DNA from: Ruminococcaceae bacterium UBA1405
Lineage (GTDB): Bacteria; Bacillota; Clostridia; Oscillospirales; Ruminococcaceae
Length of the DNA: 63,478 nt
Direction: 5' to 3'
Assembly: GCA_002305685.1 (NCBI GenBank)
Contig: DBQB01000030.1
Span: forward strand, 1-63,478
Part shown: positions 45,701-53,854 of the stretch, piece by piece
Layout of the letters: each line of letters starts with the position of its first letter
Numbering within the stretch: the first letter of the stretch is position 1
Translations under genes and position numbers: made by a program
The notes under the pieces: model-generated
The model's database searches: none
What the model was told of the DNA's origin: nothing
What the model saw: only the letters and a program-made list of their open reading frames with translations

Positions 45701-46359
45701 TACACCGAATCGTCGGGAAGCATTTGGTCAAACACCGCGATGTGGGCTATATCCCCGCCGCGGATAAAGTTATAGGCACTGGTCACGTTCCAGCTGCTGA
45801 TGATACGGGAATGGGGGCCAAACTGGTCCAGGCCGGCGGAATATACCCCTGGGCGGTATTCCTGGGCAGAGAGTACGCCGTTGAGATAGAGTTTGATTCC
45901 ATAGGTTTCATCCCAGCACACGGCGATATGGGTCCAGGTGTCCGGACCGGGGAAAGGAGTGAGCGGCGCCGACACCCGGGCGCGGGAGAGGTTGATATCG
46001 GTGATCAGCGCCTCAAATCCGGAACCGTTATAATCCACCCGGAGAAAAACGTGATCCCAACTGGAATGATCCGAGAAGGCGACCCGGAATATCGGGAACG
46101 GGGTGGGGCCTACCGGGTAACGGGAACGCCAGAAAAAGCTGAGGGTGCCCCGCTGGGCGTAGATATTGCCCGGGCATTTGTATGCAAAACGCTGCCGGTC
46201 ATCACAGCAGAAATAATCCTCCAATCTTTGATCGGGAAGAATTTCCACCCCCTGGCAGAAGGTGGGCTCTGCCTGCGCCGCGGCGTAGTCGGCGGCAAAA
46301 CCGTTTTTCCCCGACAGATAAAACAGCAGCCCCTGCGGGCGTTGGTCCAGCTCATACAT
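42751..46359 (-). CDS. 1,202-residue LamG-domain protein, putative carbohydrate-active enzyme
   Basis: A large cytoplasmic-looking protein with no signal peptide. Residues about 60-225 form a LamG/concanavalin-like domain (TWTHIAVCWDETYGIKLYLNG). A beta-rich region follows to about 570, and a mostly helical region of roughly 580-960 resembles an alpha/alpha-barrel, containing the acidic stretch GEFGGGLSDDGD at 698-709. The C-terminus (about 1095-1192) looks like a CARDB-type domain ending in EITRANNTAVI. The DDGD cluster and helical barrel suggest a glycoside hydrolase or lyase, but I cannot assign a family. It precedes PL22 in one operon, so a pectin or rhamnogalacturonan substrate is likely. 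The start at 46359 follows AAAAGGAGCG. Confidence 0.6.
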   Translation of the reverse strand: MYELDQRPQGLLFYLSGKNGFAADYAAAQAEPTFCQGVEILPDQRLEDYFCCDDRQRFAYKCPGNIYAQRGTLSFFWRSRYPVGPTPFPIFRVAFSDHSSWDHVFLRVDYNGSGFEALITDINLSRARVSAPLTPFPGPDTWTHIAVCWDETYGIKLYLNGVLSAQEYRPGVYSAGLDQFGPHSRIISSWNVTSAYNFIRGGDIAHIAVFDQMLPDDSVYQLSQGHFPQVKAAAVDGQMPQYQEEWLRRGGWDNPQLLPPQLPSDHTAVRKVEIHDAYDLKRWWWKGCDGIRETTWPGVYNRSKLKGRNDYFQLPDWDCYSLSGKAITFHLPEEPWNHVEISGSAYGVAQTVDEQDQPLEKLFERGEGRERSFHRVFPHQGQRIRFVNQMQEQPIGDFSVFHVIPGKAPEGDKRLTYTLHTGFSRDGGAALDTLSQFITGRHPGYERHRMTALSQDAPLPQLEQDPAGGFPMIQVMIPYTPDDHWGLDGVELSLPGLDLSCKAAVSVELKDPLWYYRNLAHFNFTVLPHQPVTIWLDTRDRMLPQERCLYLTISCSDFAFSPAMLEGSTLSLLLKPAAEVLKEHIADRLVQLRDNYANILEEHPRQKEYNMFNRMRGDLMDVLKYDPENEIARFYYNDYFNVTAKYRHEFHGDAYKPRWNPAPIPAGVPEWAYRQCEYMAAMRRLIDFFIDERQIENGEFGGGLSDDGDFTTIWASAAAMGIKPEKLKKSLFANMDAFYAQGMFTNGLPSIQTDQLHSSEEGLISLNQCLCLDPSNPKYLEHAMETSRALWWITGINQAGHRHIKSSYFSGTQMATEWPWGVSDQVSFYAFSPCVTLARFNGTPMLKKILIELADGLSAHYHDGVLHHYIVYETDEELDPKKGRSHGSESILIPAYRLTGNRHYKDIIPPRPSYERLSKETTDKQQLADRYNWMVEGAWNREYINTIGHPWIDRITYNMFDIQADRMGGMCNGRFYAYYPENSICWKFHQDSEVEQLAVVVPYSTDHEIKIVAFNISDNPITADIIGGEILPGEWELTQGIDTDGDDLADTQLSCSTVPFERELPVTVTFPPMCYTILHFTLKTPGIPYFERCDLGITEEDITMMPHGLQVRVHSLGAVPSQNTLIALRNPQGEIVRTAPVRWLPAPDQLFPITWEVSIPVYGLPEDLTGWQLELDPEHTLQEITRANNTAVIPKNLRRIGY

Positions 46360-46397
46360 GGTTTACACGCTCCTTTTGCGGGATATTTCTATCTTCG

Positions 46398-46426
46398 ATT
46401 ATAGGAAAACCTCCTTCAAAAAGCAA
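46398..46426 (-). promoter_or_regulatory. promoter of the LamG/PL22 operon
   Basis: Minus-strand TTGCTT (46426-46421), 17-bp spacer, TATAAT (46403-46398), about 40 bp before the start codon. Confidence 0.65.
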
Positions 46427-46647
46427 CGTGCTGTCGGATATACCGAAAGATAACATAATTTTTGTGAAAGATTTAAAGCTTTTTACCAATATTGGGAGGG
46501 GATAGGGAACGAAAATGGGCAAATCAGCATCCGAGAGGGGAAAGCCGTATATTTTCCTGCTGTAGGTGGCAAAATACCTGGGAAGATGTTACAATATACC
46601 CAAAGCTTCGACCCTTTTTCGAGAGTACCAATTTGGAGGTTTTTGCC
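46427..46647. other. intergenic region before polysaccharide deacetylase
   Basis: About 220 bp with an extended -10 element (TGTTACAAT, TACAAT near 46590) ahead of the deacetylase start. No open frame with a ribosome site and no riboswitch signature. Confidence 0.4.
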
Positions 46648-47667
46648 ATGAGCCATCGTCCTTTCTGTTTGTTGTTGTCTATATCCGTGACGCTGGGTGC
46701 TGTGTTGGGCGGATGTACCCGTGTGGTGGATGAAAGCCGTGTATATTCCGCCTCTGATGCCGCTGCAAATTCCAGCTTGTCTTCCACCGCGCCCTCATCC
46801 TCCTCTTCCCAGTCTTCCCAGCAACCGTCCTCCTCCCAATCGGTGACGCCGTCCTCCTCGCAATCTTCTCAGGAATCTTCCTCCCAATCTGCCCAGTCCT
46901 CCCAGGTTTCTTCCACATATGTTCCGGCTATGAGTGCGGACTATGCCCGCTTGGAAGGGCTATCCACCGAAAGTCAGGGTTGGGGTCCCGGAAATCAGCG
47001 GGATGAACGAGGGAGACCGTACGGTTCCACCGCCTTTCAGGACCAATATGGTCAGTACTGCGCCTATTTTATTGCTCCAGATTCTCCCAAGGTGTATCTG
47101 ACCTTTGATGAAGGATATGAGGCGGAAGGACGATACACGGTGCCCATCCTGGATACCCTCAAGGAAAAGGACTGCAAGGCGGTTTTCTTTGTCACCGGGG
47201 ACTATGTGCGCCGCAACGCCGATCTGGTGCAGCGGATGATTGATGAAGGGCATATTGTAGGCAGCCATAGCTGGAGCCATCCGTCGATGCCAGGGGAATC
47301 GGTGGAGGACGCCGCTGCCGAACTCACCCAGCTCCACGATTATGTCAAGGAAAACTTTGATTACGATATGACCCTGTTCCGCTTCCCCATGGGGGAGTTC
47401 AGCGAGCAATCGTTGGCGCTGGTGCAGGACATGGGATATCAATCGGTATTCTGGTCCTTTGCGTATCAGGACTGGGAGGTGGACAACCAGATGGCTCCCG
47501 CCGATGCGCTGGCTAAGATTCAGCAGTGCGCTCATCCCGGGGCAATCTTTCTACTGCACGCAGTGTCCTCCACCAATGCCAATATTCTAGGTCAGCTGAT
47601 CGATTGGCTGCGGGAAGAGGGATACGAGGTTTCCCCATACGATTTGCCTTATTTTGCGCGGGAGTGA
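46648..47667 (+). CDS. Polysaccharide deacetylase lipoprotein, PdaA-like
   Basis: A 339-residue exported protein. The lipobox LGGC predicts acylation at Cys23, followed by a Ser/Gln-rich linker of about 60 residues, then the NodB-type deacetylase domain. Its motifs are TFDEGYE, HSWSHPSMPG and FRFPMGEFS, so the metal and catalytic residues are in place. The order and length match the PdaA branch that forms muramic-delta-lactam of the spore cortex, though membrane-lipoprotein PdaA with a long linker is less usual. The start at 46648 follows TTTGGAGG by eight bases; a longer frame from 46492 has no site. Confidence 0.85.
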   Translation: MSHRPFCLLLSISVTLGAVLGGCTRVVDESRVYSASDAAANSSLSSTAPSSSSSQSSQQPSSSQSVTPSSSQSSQESSSQSAQSSQVSSTYVPAMSADYARLEGLSTESQGWGPGNQRDERGRPYGSTAFQDQYGQYCAYFIAPDSPKVYLTFDEGYEAEGRYTVPILDTLKEKDCKAVFFVTGDYVRRNADLVQRMIDEGHIVGSHSWSHPSMPGESVEDAAAELTQLHDYVKENFDYDMTLFRFPMGEFSEQSLALVQDMGYQSVFWSFAYQDWEVDNQMAPADALAKIQQCAHPGAIFLLHAVSSTNANILGQLIDWLREEGYEVSPYDLPYFARE

Positions 47668-47685
47668 TCCGTGTTTTGTGATTTG

Positions 47686-47740
47686 GGCAAGAGACGTCGC
47701 AGGTTGGTGGTATCATATCCTGTTTTGTCTCTTGCCTTTT
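47686..47740 (+). terminator. terminator after the deacetylase gene
   Basis: GGCAAGAGAC (47686-47695) pairs with GTCTCTTGCC (47727-47736) and TTTT follows. The loop is long (31 nt), which weakens the call. Confidence 0.55.
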
Positions 47741-47754
47741 CTGTTCCCGGTGGA

Positions 47755-47771
47755 TTTTACCCAAATTTTAC
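47755..47771 (+). promoter_or_regulatory. distal Pho-box-like direct repeat
   Basis: TTTTAC at 47755 and again at 47766 are 11 bp apart, the spacing of PhoB/PhoP half-sites. A less perfect TTTTCC follows at 47779. See the proximal site at 47887. Confidence 0.35.
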
Positions 47772-47886
47772 ATAAAACTTTTCCAAATATGGGAATAACA
47801 CGTTGACAATTCATCAGTTTGTATACAACAGCGACAAAATATATGGTTTTTCTTTCAAAATTCTCCCAACCGTTCTTGCCAAAAGC

Positions 47887-47927
47887 TTTACAGAATCTAT
47901 ACAATTTCCTCTTCTTCATGCTATAAT
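47887..47927 (+). promoter_or_regulatory. promoter of the Na/Pi cotransporter with Pho-box-like repeat
   Basis: TTTACA (47887-47892) and TATACA (47898-47903) are spaced 11 bp apart. The second half-site takes the -35 position, 18 bp before TATAAT (47922-47927). This layout fits activation by a PhoB/PhoP-type regulator under phosphate limitation. Confidence 0.5.
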
Positions 47928-48054
47928 AAACAAGGTGTGAACAAAAATCACTGAAAAGTTTTTGTCGCAAAGATGAGCAAGGTATGTTCCTTTCGGTAAA
48001 AGGCTCCTCAAAAAACAGTATTCCCAAAACGTCAATATTGCTTTGGAGGTTTTT

Positions 48055-49842
48055 ATGGACATTTTTGACTTGATTAACCTGTTGGGTGGACTGGCTCTGT
48101 TCCTTTACGGTATGTCGGTACTTGGATCCGGATTGGAAAAGTTATCCGGAGGCCGTCTCGAAAGTATCTTAGAAAAGATGACCGACAATGTGTTGAAAGG
48201 CGTTGTGCTGGGCGCGCTGGTCACCGGCGCGGTACAGAGTTCCTCCGCAACCACCGTGATTATCGTCGGTTTGGTAAACGCCGGTATCCTGAAACTGCGT
48301 CAGGCCATCGGCGTGATTATGGGTGCCAACATTGGTACCACCGTTACCGCACATATTCTACGCCTGACCGATATCAGTTCCGATAACCTATTGCTGAATT
48401 TCTTAAAACCCGATACGCTGTCTCCCATCATTGCACTGGTGGGTATTTTGATGCTTATGGGCGCCAAAAAACAATTTCATAAGGATGTCGGACAGATTCT
48501 TTTGGGATTTAGCGTTCTGTTTACCGGTATGTTTGGAATGGAGGATGCAGTCAGCGGACTAAAAGATCTTCCCCAGTTTGCCAATCTTTTTGCACACCTC
48601 TCCAACCCTGTGCTGGGTGTGCTGGTGGGCGCAGGCGTCACCGCCATCATCCAGAGTTCTTCCGCCTCTGTCGGTATCTTGCAGGCTCTCAGCTCCACCG
48701 GACTGATTACCTGCGGCGCTGCTTTCCCCATCATTATGGGCCAGAACATTGGTACCACCATTACTCCTATCCTTGCGTCCATCGGTGCTTCCCGCAGTGC
48801 CAAACGTACCGCTTTGGTTCATGTACTGTTTAATGTTATCGGTACGGTGGTATTTTTGGTGATTACCTATACGCTGCTTTATACCGTCGGTTTTTCCTTC
48901 TGGAACGACCCAATCGATAAGGGCGGCATCGCAAATTTCCATACCCTATTTAATGTGGTAGTCACCCTGATGTTTCTCCCTTTCACGGCGCTGATGGAGA
49001 AGCTAGTCACCTTCCTGGTAAAGCCCACCGAGCAAGAACTGCGCCGCCAGCAGAGCCATACCTTGAAGCTGGATAACCGTTTGATGGTTTCTCCCGGTTT
49101 GGCCATCGAGCAGGCTGAGAACGCTGTCAAACAGATGGCAGATCTCGCCCGGGAAAACTACCAGCTTTGTACCGGACTGTTTCTCAAGTTTGACCAAAAC
49201 AGTGTGGAGCAGGTGAAGGAAAACGAAAATATCATTGACCGTTTGGAGGACCGCCTTCGGGTTTATCTGTTGACCCTTTCCGAGAGGGAATTGACCGAAA
49301 CCGACAGCAAGGATATCTCCCGTCTGCTGCATATGATGACCGAGTTTGAACGAATCGGAGATTATTCGGTTAATATCTATGAGTGTGCAGAAAAGCTGGC
49401 ACAGAGCAATCTCTCCCTCTCGGAGGGCGCTGTGCAGGAATATAAGATCATCACCCAGGCGGTGGGGGAGATCGTGGATTTCGCCTGTGCCACCTATGAG
49501 AAGAAAGATACCTCCATCGCTGAGTCCATCGAGCCGCTGGAGGAGATCATCGATCTGATGGAAGAATTTCTCAAATCCAGACACATTGACCGCCTGAAAT
49601 CCGGCGCTTGCTCCATCGATGTGGCGCTGCCCTTCATCGATATGCTCAGCCATCTGGAGCGGATCTCCGACCACTGCTCCAACATCGGCGTCTATGTCAT
49701 CGGATATTCCAGAAAGGATATCAGCGACTTTGACCGCCATGAGTATATCCATACCATCCATCAGGGAAATACCGCTTTCTACAAAAAGAGATACCAGCAT
49801 TTTAAGGACAAATACCTTCAGGCGTTGGAAAATGCCCTGTAA
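48055..49842 (+). CDS. Na+/phosphate cotransporter (NptA-like) with C-terminal PhoU-like domain
   Basis: An integral membrane protein of 595 residues. The first 340 residues hold about eight hydrophobic helices in two inverted repeats, each with the TGAVQSSSATT / TAIIQSSSASVG motif of the NaPi family (QSSS repeats near residues 64 and 202). The C-terminal 220 residues are a helical PhoU-like region (EFERIGDYSVNIYEC, HLERISDHCSNIGVY). It takes up phosphate with Na+. The start at 48055 follows GGAGG. The 5' Pho-box-like repeats support phosphate-dependent regulation. Confidence 0.92.
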   Translation: MDIFDLINLLGGLALFLYGMSVLGSGLEKLSGGRLESILEKMTDNVLKGVVLGALVTGAVQSSSATTVIIVGLVNAGILKLRQAIGVIMGANIGTTVTAHILRLTDISSDNLLLNFLKPDTLSPIIALVGILMLMGAKKQFHKDVGQILLGFSVLFTGMFGMEDAVSGLKDLPQFANLFAHLSNPVLGVLVGAGVTAIIQSSSASVGILQALSSTGLITCGAAFPIIMGQNIGTTITPILASIGASRSAKRTALVHVLFNVIGTVVFLVITYTLLYTVGFSFWNDPIDKGGIANFHTLFNVVVTLMFLPFTALMEKLVTFLVKPTEQELRRQQSHTLKLDNRLMVSPGLAIEQAENAVKQMADLARENYQLCTGLFLKFDQNSVEQVKENENIIDRLEDRLRVYLLTLSERELTETDSKDISRLLHMMTEFERIGDYSVNIYECAEKLAQSNLSLSEGAVQEYKIITQAVGEIVDFACATYEKKDTSIAESIEPLEEIIDLMEEFLKSRHIDRLKSGACSIDVALPFIDMLSHLERISDHCSNIGVYVIGYSRKDISDFDRHEYIHTIHQGNTAFYKKRYQHFKDKYLQALENAL

Positions 49843-49860
49843 GTTTGTTGCATGACCCTT

Positions 49861-49896
49861 CCCGGACGTCTTTGATTTTGGCGTCCGGGATTTTTT
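49861..49896 (+). terminator. terminator of the Na/Pi gene
   Basis: CCCGGACG (49861-49868) pairs with CGTCCGGG (49882-49889), followed by a T6 run. Confidence 0.85.
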
Positions 49897-49922
49897 ATTC
49901 TATCCTTCTGTGGAACAGAGGA

Positions 49923-49951
49923 TGGATTTCTTTGGATGACTGTGATATAAT
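49923..49951 (+). promoter_or_regulatory. promoter of the aldo/keto reductase gene
   Basis: TGGATT (49923-49928), 17-bp spacer, TATAAT (49946-49951) preceded by an extended -10 TG. Near consensus. Confidence 0.6.
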
Positions 49952-50009
49952 CATTTCAGAGCGCTTTGGAAAAGACAAAAAACGCCTTGCAAAAAGAAAG
50001 GAGATTGTT

Positions 50010-51188
50010 ATGAAAACAGTTGTAAAACGCCGTCCCTTTGGCAATACTGGGCTTTTTGTTTCTGAGGTTGGATTTGGCGCCATGAACCTTCGCGTGCTCA
50101 ACACCTGGGAGGAAGGCGTGGCTCTTGTCAACCATGTGTTGGATCAGGGCATCAACCTGATCGATACCGCCAGAGCTTATAAAGGAGTCAACGGTTCCGG
50201 CGTGGAGGTGCAGAGCGAGGATATGGTTGGCGCCGCCATCGAGGGGCGCACCGACATTGATGAGCCCATCGTCATCGTTACCAAGGGACATGGCTATACC
50301 CCTGAGGTGTTTGACCAGGATTTGCAAGACAGCCTTCGTACACTGCGGATCAAAAAGACCGATAAGGGCCTTTTCATTGGCCAGACTGAGGTAAAGCTGG
50401 TGGTATTCTTCCACGGCATCAAGGAGGATCGCTGGAACACCATCAAGGCTTCCAACGTGATTGAGCACGCCAAAAAACGTCAGCAGGAGGGCCTGTTCCA
50501 TTATCTGGGTTTCTCCAGCCATTACGGCGACGGAAAAGAAATCAAAGAAGCGCTGGATACCGGAGCCTTCCAGGTGATGGAGCTGCCGTATAACGTCTAT
50601 AACCGCTCCATTGGAGAGGACGGTAAGACCGATTTCCTGAAATATGCCCATGACAAAGGGGTTGCCATCGTCAACATGAAGGCATTTAACGGCAGCTCTA
50701 TGGTGGCTACCTCCAAACTCATCAAAGATTTTTGTTCCATTACATACAGCGATATGCTTCGCTTCTCTTTGTCCAATCCCAACATCTCTACGGTGGATGT
50801 GGGCGCCAGATACCCCCATGAGTACGACGCCGATGTACAGGCAAGCCTGTTGCCTATGTTGACCCAGGAGGAACGCCAGGCAATGAAGAAGGAAGCGGAT
50901 AAGATTTCTGGGCTGTTTGACGGCATCTGCCGCGAATGTATGCACTGCCTGGAAAAATTTGAGTGTCCTCAGGGAATCAACTTCCCCGCCATTCTGGGCA
51001 ACCACTCCCGGTACCAGATTGCCAAGGAGCTGGGGGAGGATACCACTCCCTATGTGGAAAACTACGCTAAGATGCAGGGGCCCAAAGCCGACAGCTGTGT
51101 GGGTTGCGCAGGCTGCACCGAATGGTGTGAATACCATCTGGATATCCCGGCGATGATGATTCGTGCCCATGCGGATTTGGCCAAATAA
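50010..51188 (+). CDS. Aldo/keto reductase with C-terminal [4Fe-4S] domain
   Basis: A 392-residue protein. The N-terminal TIM-barrel has AKR features (LIDTARAYKG with the catalytic Tyr, and GFSSHYGDG with the His), and residues after about 300 form a ferredoxin-like region with CRECMHCLEKFECP and CVGCAGCTEWC, eight cysteines for two clusters. Such proteins probably reduce an aldehyde or ketone with NAD(P)H and exchange electrons; the substrate is not known. The start at 50010 follows AAAGGAG; the longer frame from 49845 has no site. It is monocistronic. Confidence 0.88.
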   Translation: MKTVVKRRPFGNTGLFVSEVGFGAMNLRVLNTWEEGVALVNHVLDQGINLIDTARAYKGVNGSGVEVQSEDMVGAAIEGRTDIDEPIVIVTKGHGYTPEVFDQDLQDSLRTLRIKKTDKGLFIGQTEVKLVVFFHGIKEDRWNTIKASNVIEHAKKRQQEGLFHYLGFSSHYGDGKEIKEALDTGAFQVMELPYNVYNRSIGEDGKTDFLKYAHDKGVAIVNMKAFNGSSMVATSKLIKDFCSITYSDMLRFSLSNPNISTVDVGARYPHEYDADVQASLLPMLTQEERQAMKKEADKISGLFDGICRECMHCLEKFECPQGINFPAILGNHSRYQIAKELGEDTTPYVENYAKMQGPKADSCVGCAGCTEWCEYHLDIPAMMIRAHADLAK

Positions 51189-51216
51189 TTTTTCGAGTTT
51201 CCTTTGGTGGATTTTT

Positions 51217-51260
51217 ACCCGGCAAGGCGTGACGGAAAGCGCTTTGCCGGGTATTCTTTT
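51217..51260 (+). terminator. terminator of the aldo/keto reductase gene
   Basis: ACCCGGCAAGGCG (51217-51229) pairs with CGCTTTGCCGGGT (51240-51252), then ATTCTTTT. Confidence 0.82.
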
Positions 51261-51334
51261 CTGGTAGATTAGCGCCTGTATCAGCTGAAAAATAGAATAA
51301 ACTGCATATTTTTTGTTTATTTTCTTCAGAACTA

Positions 51335-51363
51335 TTGTAAATATTGCTGATACGTGGTATACT
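51335..51363 (+). promoter_or_regulatory. hpf promoter
   Basis: TTGTAA (51335-51340), 17-bp spacer, TATACT (51358-51363). The leader to the hpf start is about 115 nt. Confidence 0.65.
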
Positions 51364-51482
51364 AAAACCAGTCCAGAAGGGATGCAGACGATCTACCGCA
51401 TCGGTGCATCCAATGCGGTTTTTGGAGCTTCTGTTTTCACCAGGACATTTTCGTAATTCTATTGAGCAAAGGAGTTGACAAC

Positions 51483-52004
51483 ATGAAGATTACCATTACC
51501 GGCAGAAAGACCAGTATCCGTGATTCCTTTAAGGAAAGAGTGGAGAAGAAGTTGGGAAAACTGGACCGCTTCTTTGATGAGGATGCCCGGGTTGTGGTAA
51601 CAGTGACCAGTGAGCAGGGTCGCGAGACGGTGGAGGTCGCAATTACGGCAGACAGTATGTTCTGTCGTGCGGAAAAGACCGCGCCGGATCGTGCTGAGGC
51701 GCTGGACTACTGTGTCGACGCCTTATTTAGACAGATTGTACGCAACAAAAACAAACTGACTCGCCGCGTTCGTGCCGGCGCTTTTGAGATCCCCATTGAG
51801 GAGGAAATTCCCCCCGAAGAAGAATATGAGCTGGTTCGGGTGAAACGTTTCCCGGTCAAACCTATGGACGTTCAGGAGGCAATTCTCCAGATGAATATGA
51901 CCGGACATAACTTTTATGTGTTCCGCAACAGCGAGACGGAGGAAATCAACGTGGTGTACCGCCGTACAGGAGGCGGTTATGGTTTGATTGATCCTCAGAA
52001 TTAA
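51483..52004 (+). CDS. hpf: Ribosome hibernation promoting factor, long form
   Basis: Pairs ribosomes into inactive 100S dimers in stationary phase. The 173-residue protein has the N-terminal RaiA-type fold starting MKITITGRKTSIRDSFKERV and a C-terminal dimerisation segment with VRVKRFPVKPMDVQEAILQM, which defines the long form. The start at 51483 follows AAAGGAGTTGAC. It is monocistronic. Confidence 0.93.
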   Translation: MKITITGRKTSIRDSFKERVEKKLGKLDRFFDEDARVVVTVTSEQGRETVEVAITADSMFCRAEKTAPDRAEALDYCVDALFRQIVRNKNKLTRRVRAGAFEIPIEEEIPPEEEYELVRVKRFPVKPMDVQEAILQMNMTGHNFYVFRNSETEEINVVYRRTGGGYGLIDPQN

Positions 52005-52070
52005 CAGTATAATCTTATCTCATCCTTTTGCTTACAAGATCATCATATATCATCCCTATCCCTCATCCTG

Positions 52071-52106
52071 AAAAAAGGCTTGGCCAAGAGGCCAGGCCTT
52101 TTTTCT
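52071..52106 (+). terminator. hpf terminator
   Basis: AAAAAAGGCTTGGCC pairs with GGCCAGGCCTTTTTT (52071-52085 with 52090-52104), with a U-tract. Confidence 0.88.
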
Positions 52107-52387
52107 TTTGCGCTCCTCCTACAATATGTACCGATAGCCGGAGAAAATTGATATGACCTCCCGATATACAGGCCCAACGGAAAATAACGCCAGCCCAGTT
52201 GTCTTTTGCCGTTATGTGTGTTATCCTGTAAAAAGAGGTCTTTATTAGGGGAATGGGAAAAGAGAAAACCGCCGTAGCCGTGTATTTTGTATCTGCCGTC
52301 CGTTACGCCACTGCAAAGATACCAGCAGAGTACGCCGGCACTTTTTTCTGTCCCGGAGACATCAACAACACAAAAGAAACGGAGTGG
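52107..52387. other. long leader before the NCS2 permease
   Basis: About 280 bp. A moderate promoter (TTGTCT at 52199, 16-bp spacer, TTATCC at 52221) lies in it, and the reading frame is open in phase with the permease for 45 codons. I see no purine or other known riboswitch motif. Confidence 0.4.
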
Positions 52388-53740
52388 ATGAAACAGATGG
52401 AGGCTTTAGAGAAGTTTTTTAAAATCCGCGAAAAGGGTTCTACCGTGCGCACCGAAGTGATCGGCGGTCTGACGACCTTTTTTGCCATGGCCTACATTAT
52501 CTTTGTCAATCCAAACTATCTTTCTGCAACCGGTATGGATTTTCACGCGGTGATGATGGCGACCACTATCTCCGCGGCAATCGGTACCTTCCTGACCGCT
52601 ATCCTCGCCAACGTTCCCTTTGCTCAGGCGCCTGGTATGGGACTGAATGCATTCTTCACCTATACCGTTTGCTTTACAATGGGATATACCTGGCAACAGG
52701 CACTGGCCATTGTACTGATTTCCGGTGTGATCTTCCTGGTTGTCTCAGTTTCGCCGCTGCGCTCTAAGCTCATCGGCGCCATCCCCGCCTGCCTGAAAAG
52801 CGCCATCTCCGCCGGTATCGGTTTGTTTATCTGCCTGATTGGTATGCTCAACGTCGGCCTGATTGTGGCGACCGGCGACGGTGTTTCCGCCGGCGCTTAT
52901 ACCGGACTGGGCAACCTGGCCAGCAAGCCGGTTCAGCTGGCTTTGCTTGGTTTGCTTATCACCGCTGTCCTGCTGGCTTTCAAGTTTAAGGCTGCAATCT
53001 TCATCGGTATCATCATCACCACCATCATTGGAGCTCTGCCTTATTTTGGACTTACCGTCTATAACGCTGACTCTTTCTCCTTCTCGGTGATCGGAGAGAC
53101 CTTCTTTGCTTTTGATTTTAATCTTCTGAATATGGGTGTGCTCAGCCTGCTCACCGCAATCATCAGCTTTGCGTTGGTGGACTGCTTTGATACGGTCGGT
53201 ACCCTCATCGGTACTGCTACCAACGCTGGCATGACCGACAAAAACGGAAATCTGCCCGGTGGCGATCGCGCTTTGGTGGCCGACGCCATCGCAACCTGTG
53301 TTGGTTCCTGCCTGGGTACCTCCACCGTTACCACCTTCGTGGAATCCTCCACCGGTATTGCCGAGGGCGCCCGTACTGGCCTTTCCAGCATTGTGACGGG
53401 TATTCTTTTCTTACTGGCAACCTTCCTGGCCCCGATCGCTGGTATGATTCCTTCGGCTGCCACTACTCCCGCGCTGATTATTGTCGGTGTATTTATGCTC
53501 AAAGGTGCTGCCAGCTCCACCATCCACTGGGATGATTTTGAGGAGGCGCTTCCTTGCTTCCTCACCATCGCCATGATGCCGTTTGCATACTCCATCTCCG
53601 ACGGTATCGGGTTTGGCTTTATCTCCTATTCCATCATCAAACTTTGCCGCGGCAAGGGGAAAGAGGTACAGCCTTTGGTGTACATCATCTCGCTGCTCTT
53701 CATCCTCAAGTACGTTCTGGCCATTGTCGGCGTACAATAA
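52388..53740 (+). CDS. NCS2-family purine/xanthine/uracil permease (AzgA-like)
   Basis: A 450-residue membrane transporter of the adenine/guanine/hypoxanthine branch. The N-terminal EVIGGLTTFFAMAYIIFVNP is highly typical, and PGMGLNAFFTYTVC and GDRALVADAIATCVGS segments are also family signatures. About 12-14 membrane helices are expected. The start is uncertain: ATG 52388 or 52397, both just after GGAG. Its purine substrate cannot be told. Confidence 0.9.
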   Translation: MKQMEALEKFFKIREKGSTVRTEVIGGLTTFFAMAYIIFVNPNYLSATGMDFHAVMMATTISAAIGTFLTAILANVPFAQAPGMGLNAFFTYTVCFTMGYTWQQALAIVLISGVIFLVVSVSPLRSKLIGAIPACLKSAISAGIGLFICLIGMLNVGLIVATGDGVSAGAYTGLGNLASKPVQLALLGLLITAVLLAFKFKAAIFIGIIITTIIGALPYFGLTVYNADSFSFSVIGETFFAFDFNLLNMGVLSLLTAIISFALVDCFDTVGTLIGTATNAGMTDKNGNLPGGDRALVADAIATCVGSCLGTSTVTTFVESSTGIAEGARTGLSSIVTGILFLLATFLAPIAGMIPSAATTPALIIVGVFMLKGAASSTIHWDDFEEALPCFLTIAMMPFAYSISDGIGFGFISYSIIKLCRGKGKEVQPLVYIISLLFILKYVLAIVGVQ

Positions 53741-53793
53741 AATAACGAAGCAAAGTTCAAACGGACGGCATGGGGACGCTTTGGCGTTCCTGC

Positions 53794-53832
53794 AAAAATA
53801 TGGCAGAGGGGCATCCCCTCTGCCATATTTTT
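53794..53832. terminator. bidirectional terminator NCS2 / MerR
   Basis: An 18-bp perfect stem (53794-53811 with 53815-53832), A5 on the left and T-run on the right, between convergent genes. Confidence 0.92.
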
Positions 53833-53854
53833 TATTCCATATCTCCGAGATAGG

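Noticed and set aside
46790..46920. repetitive TCC-rich stretch that looks like a short tandem repeat
   Set aside because: It encodes the Ser/Gln linker of the deacetylase; codon repetition, not CRISPR or satellite DNA.
49845..50009. upstream extension of the aldo/keto reductase frame
   Set aside because: Crosses a terminator and a promoter; the ribosome site is at 50000-50005.
52107..52250. possible purine riboswitch before the NCS2 permease
   Set aside because: The conserved purine-aptamer loop sequences were not found.
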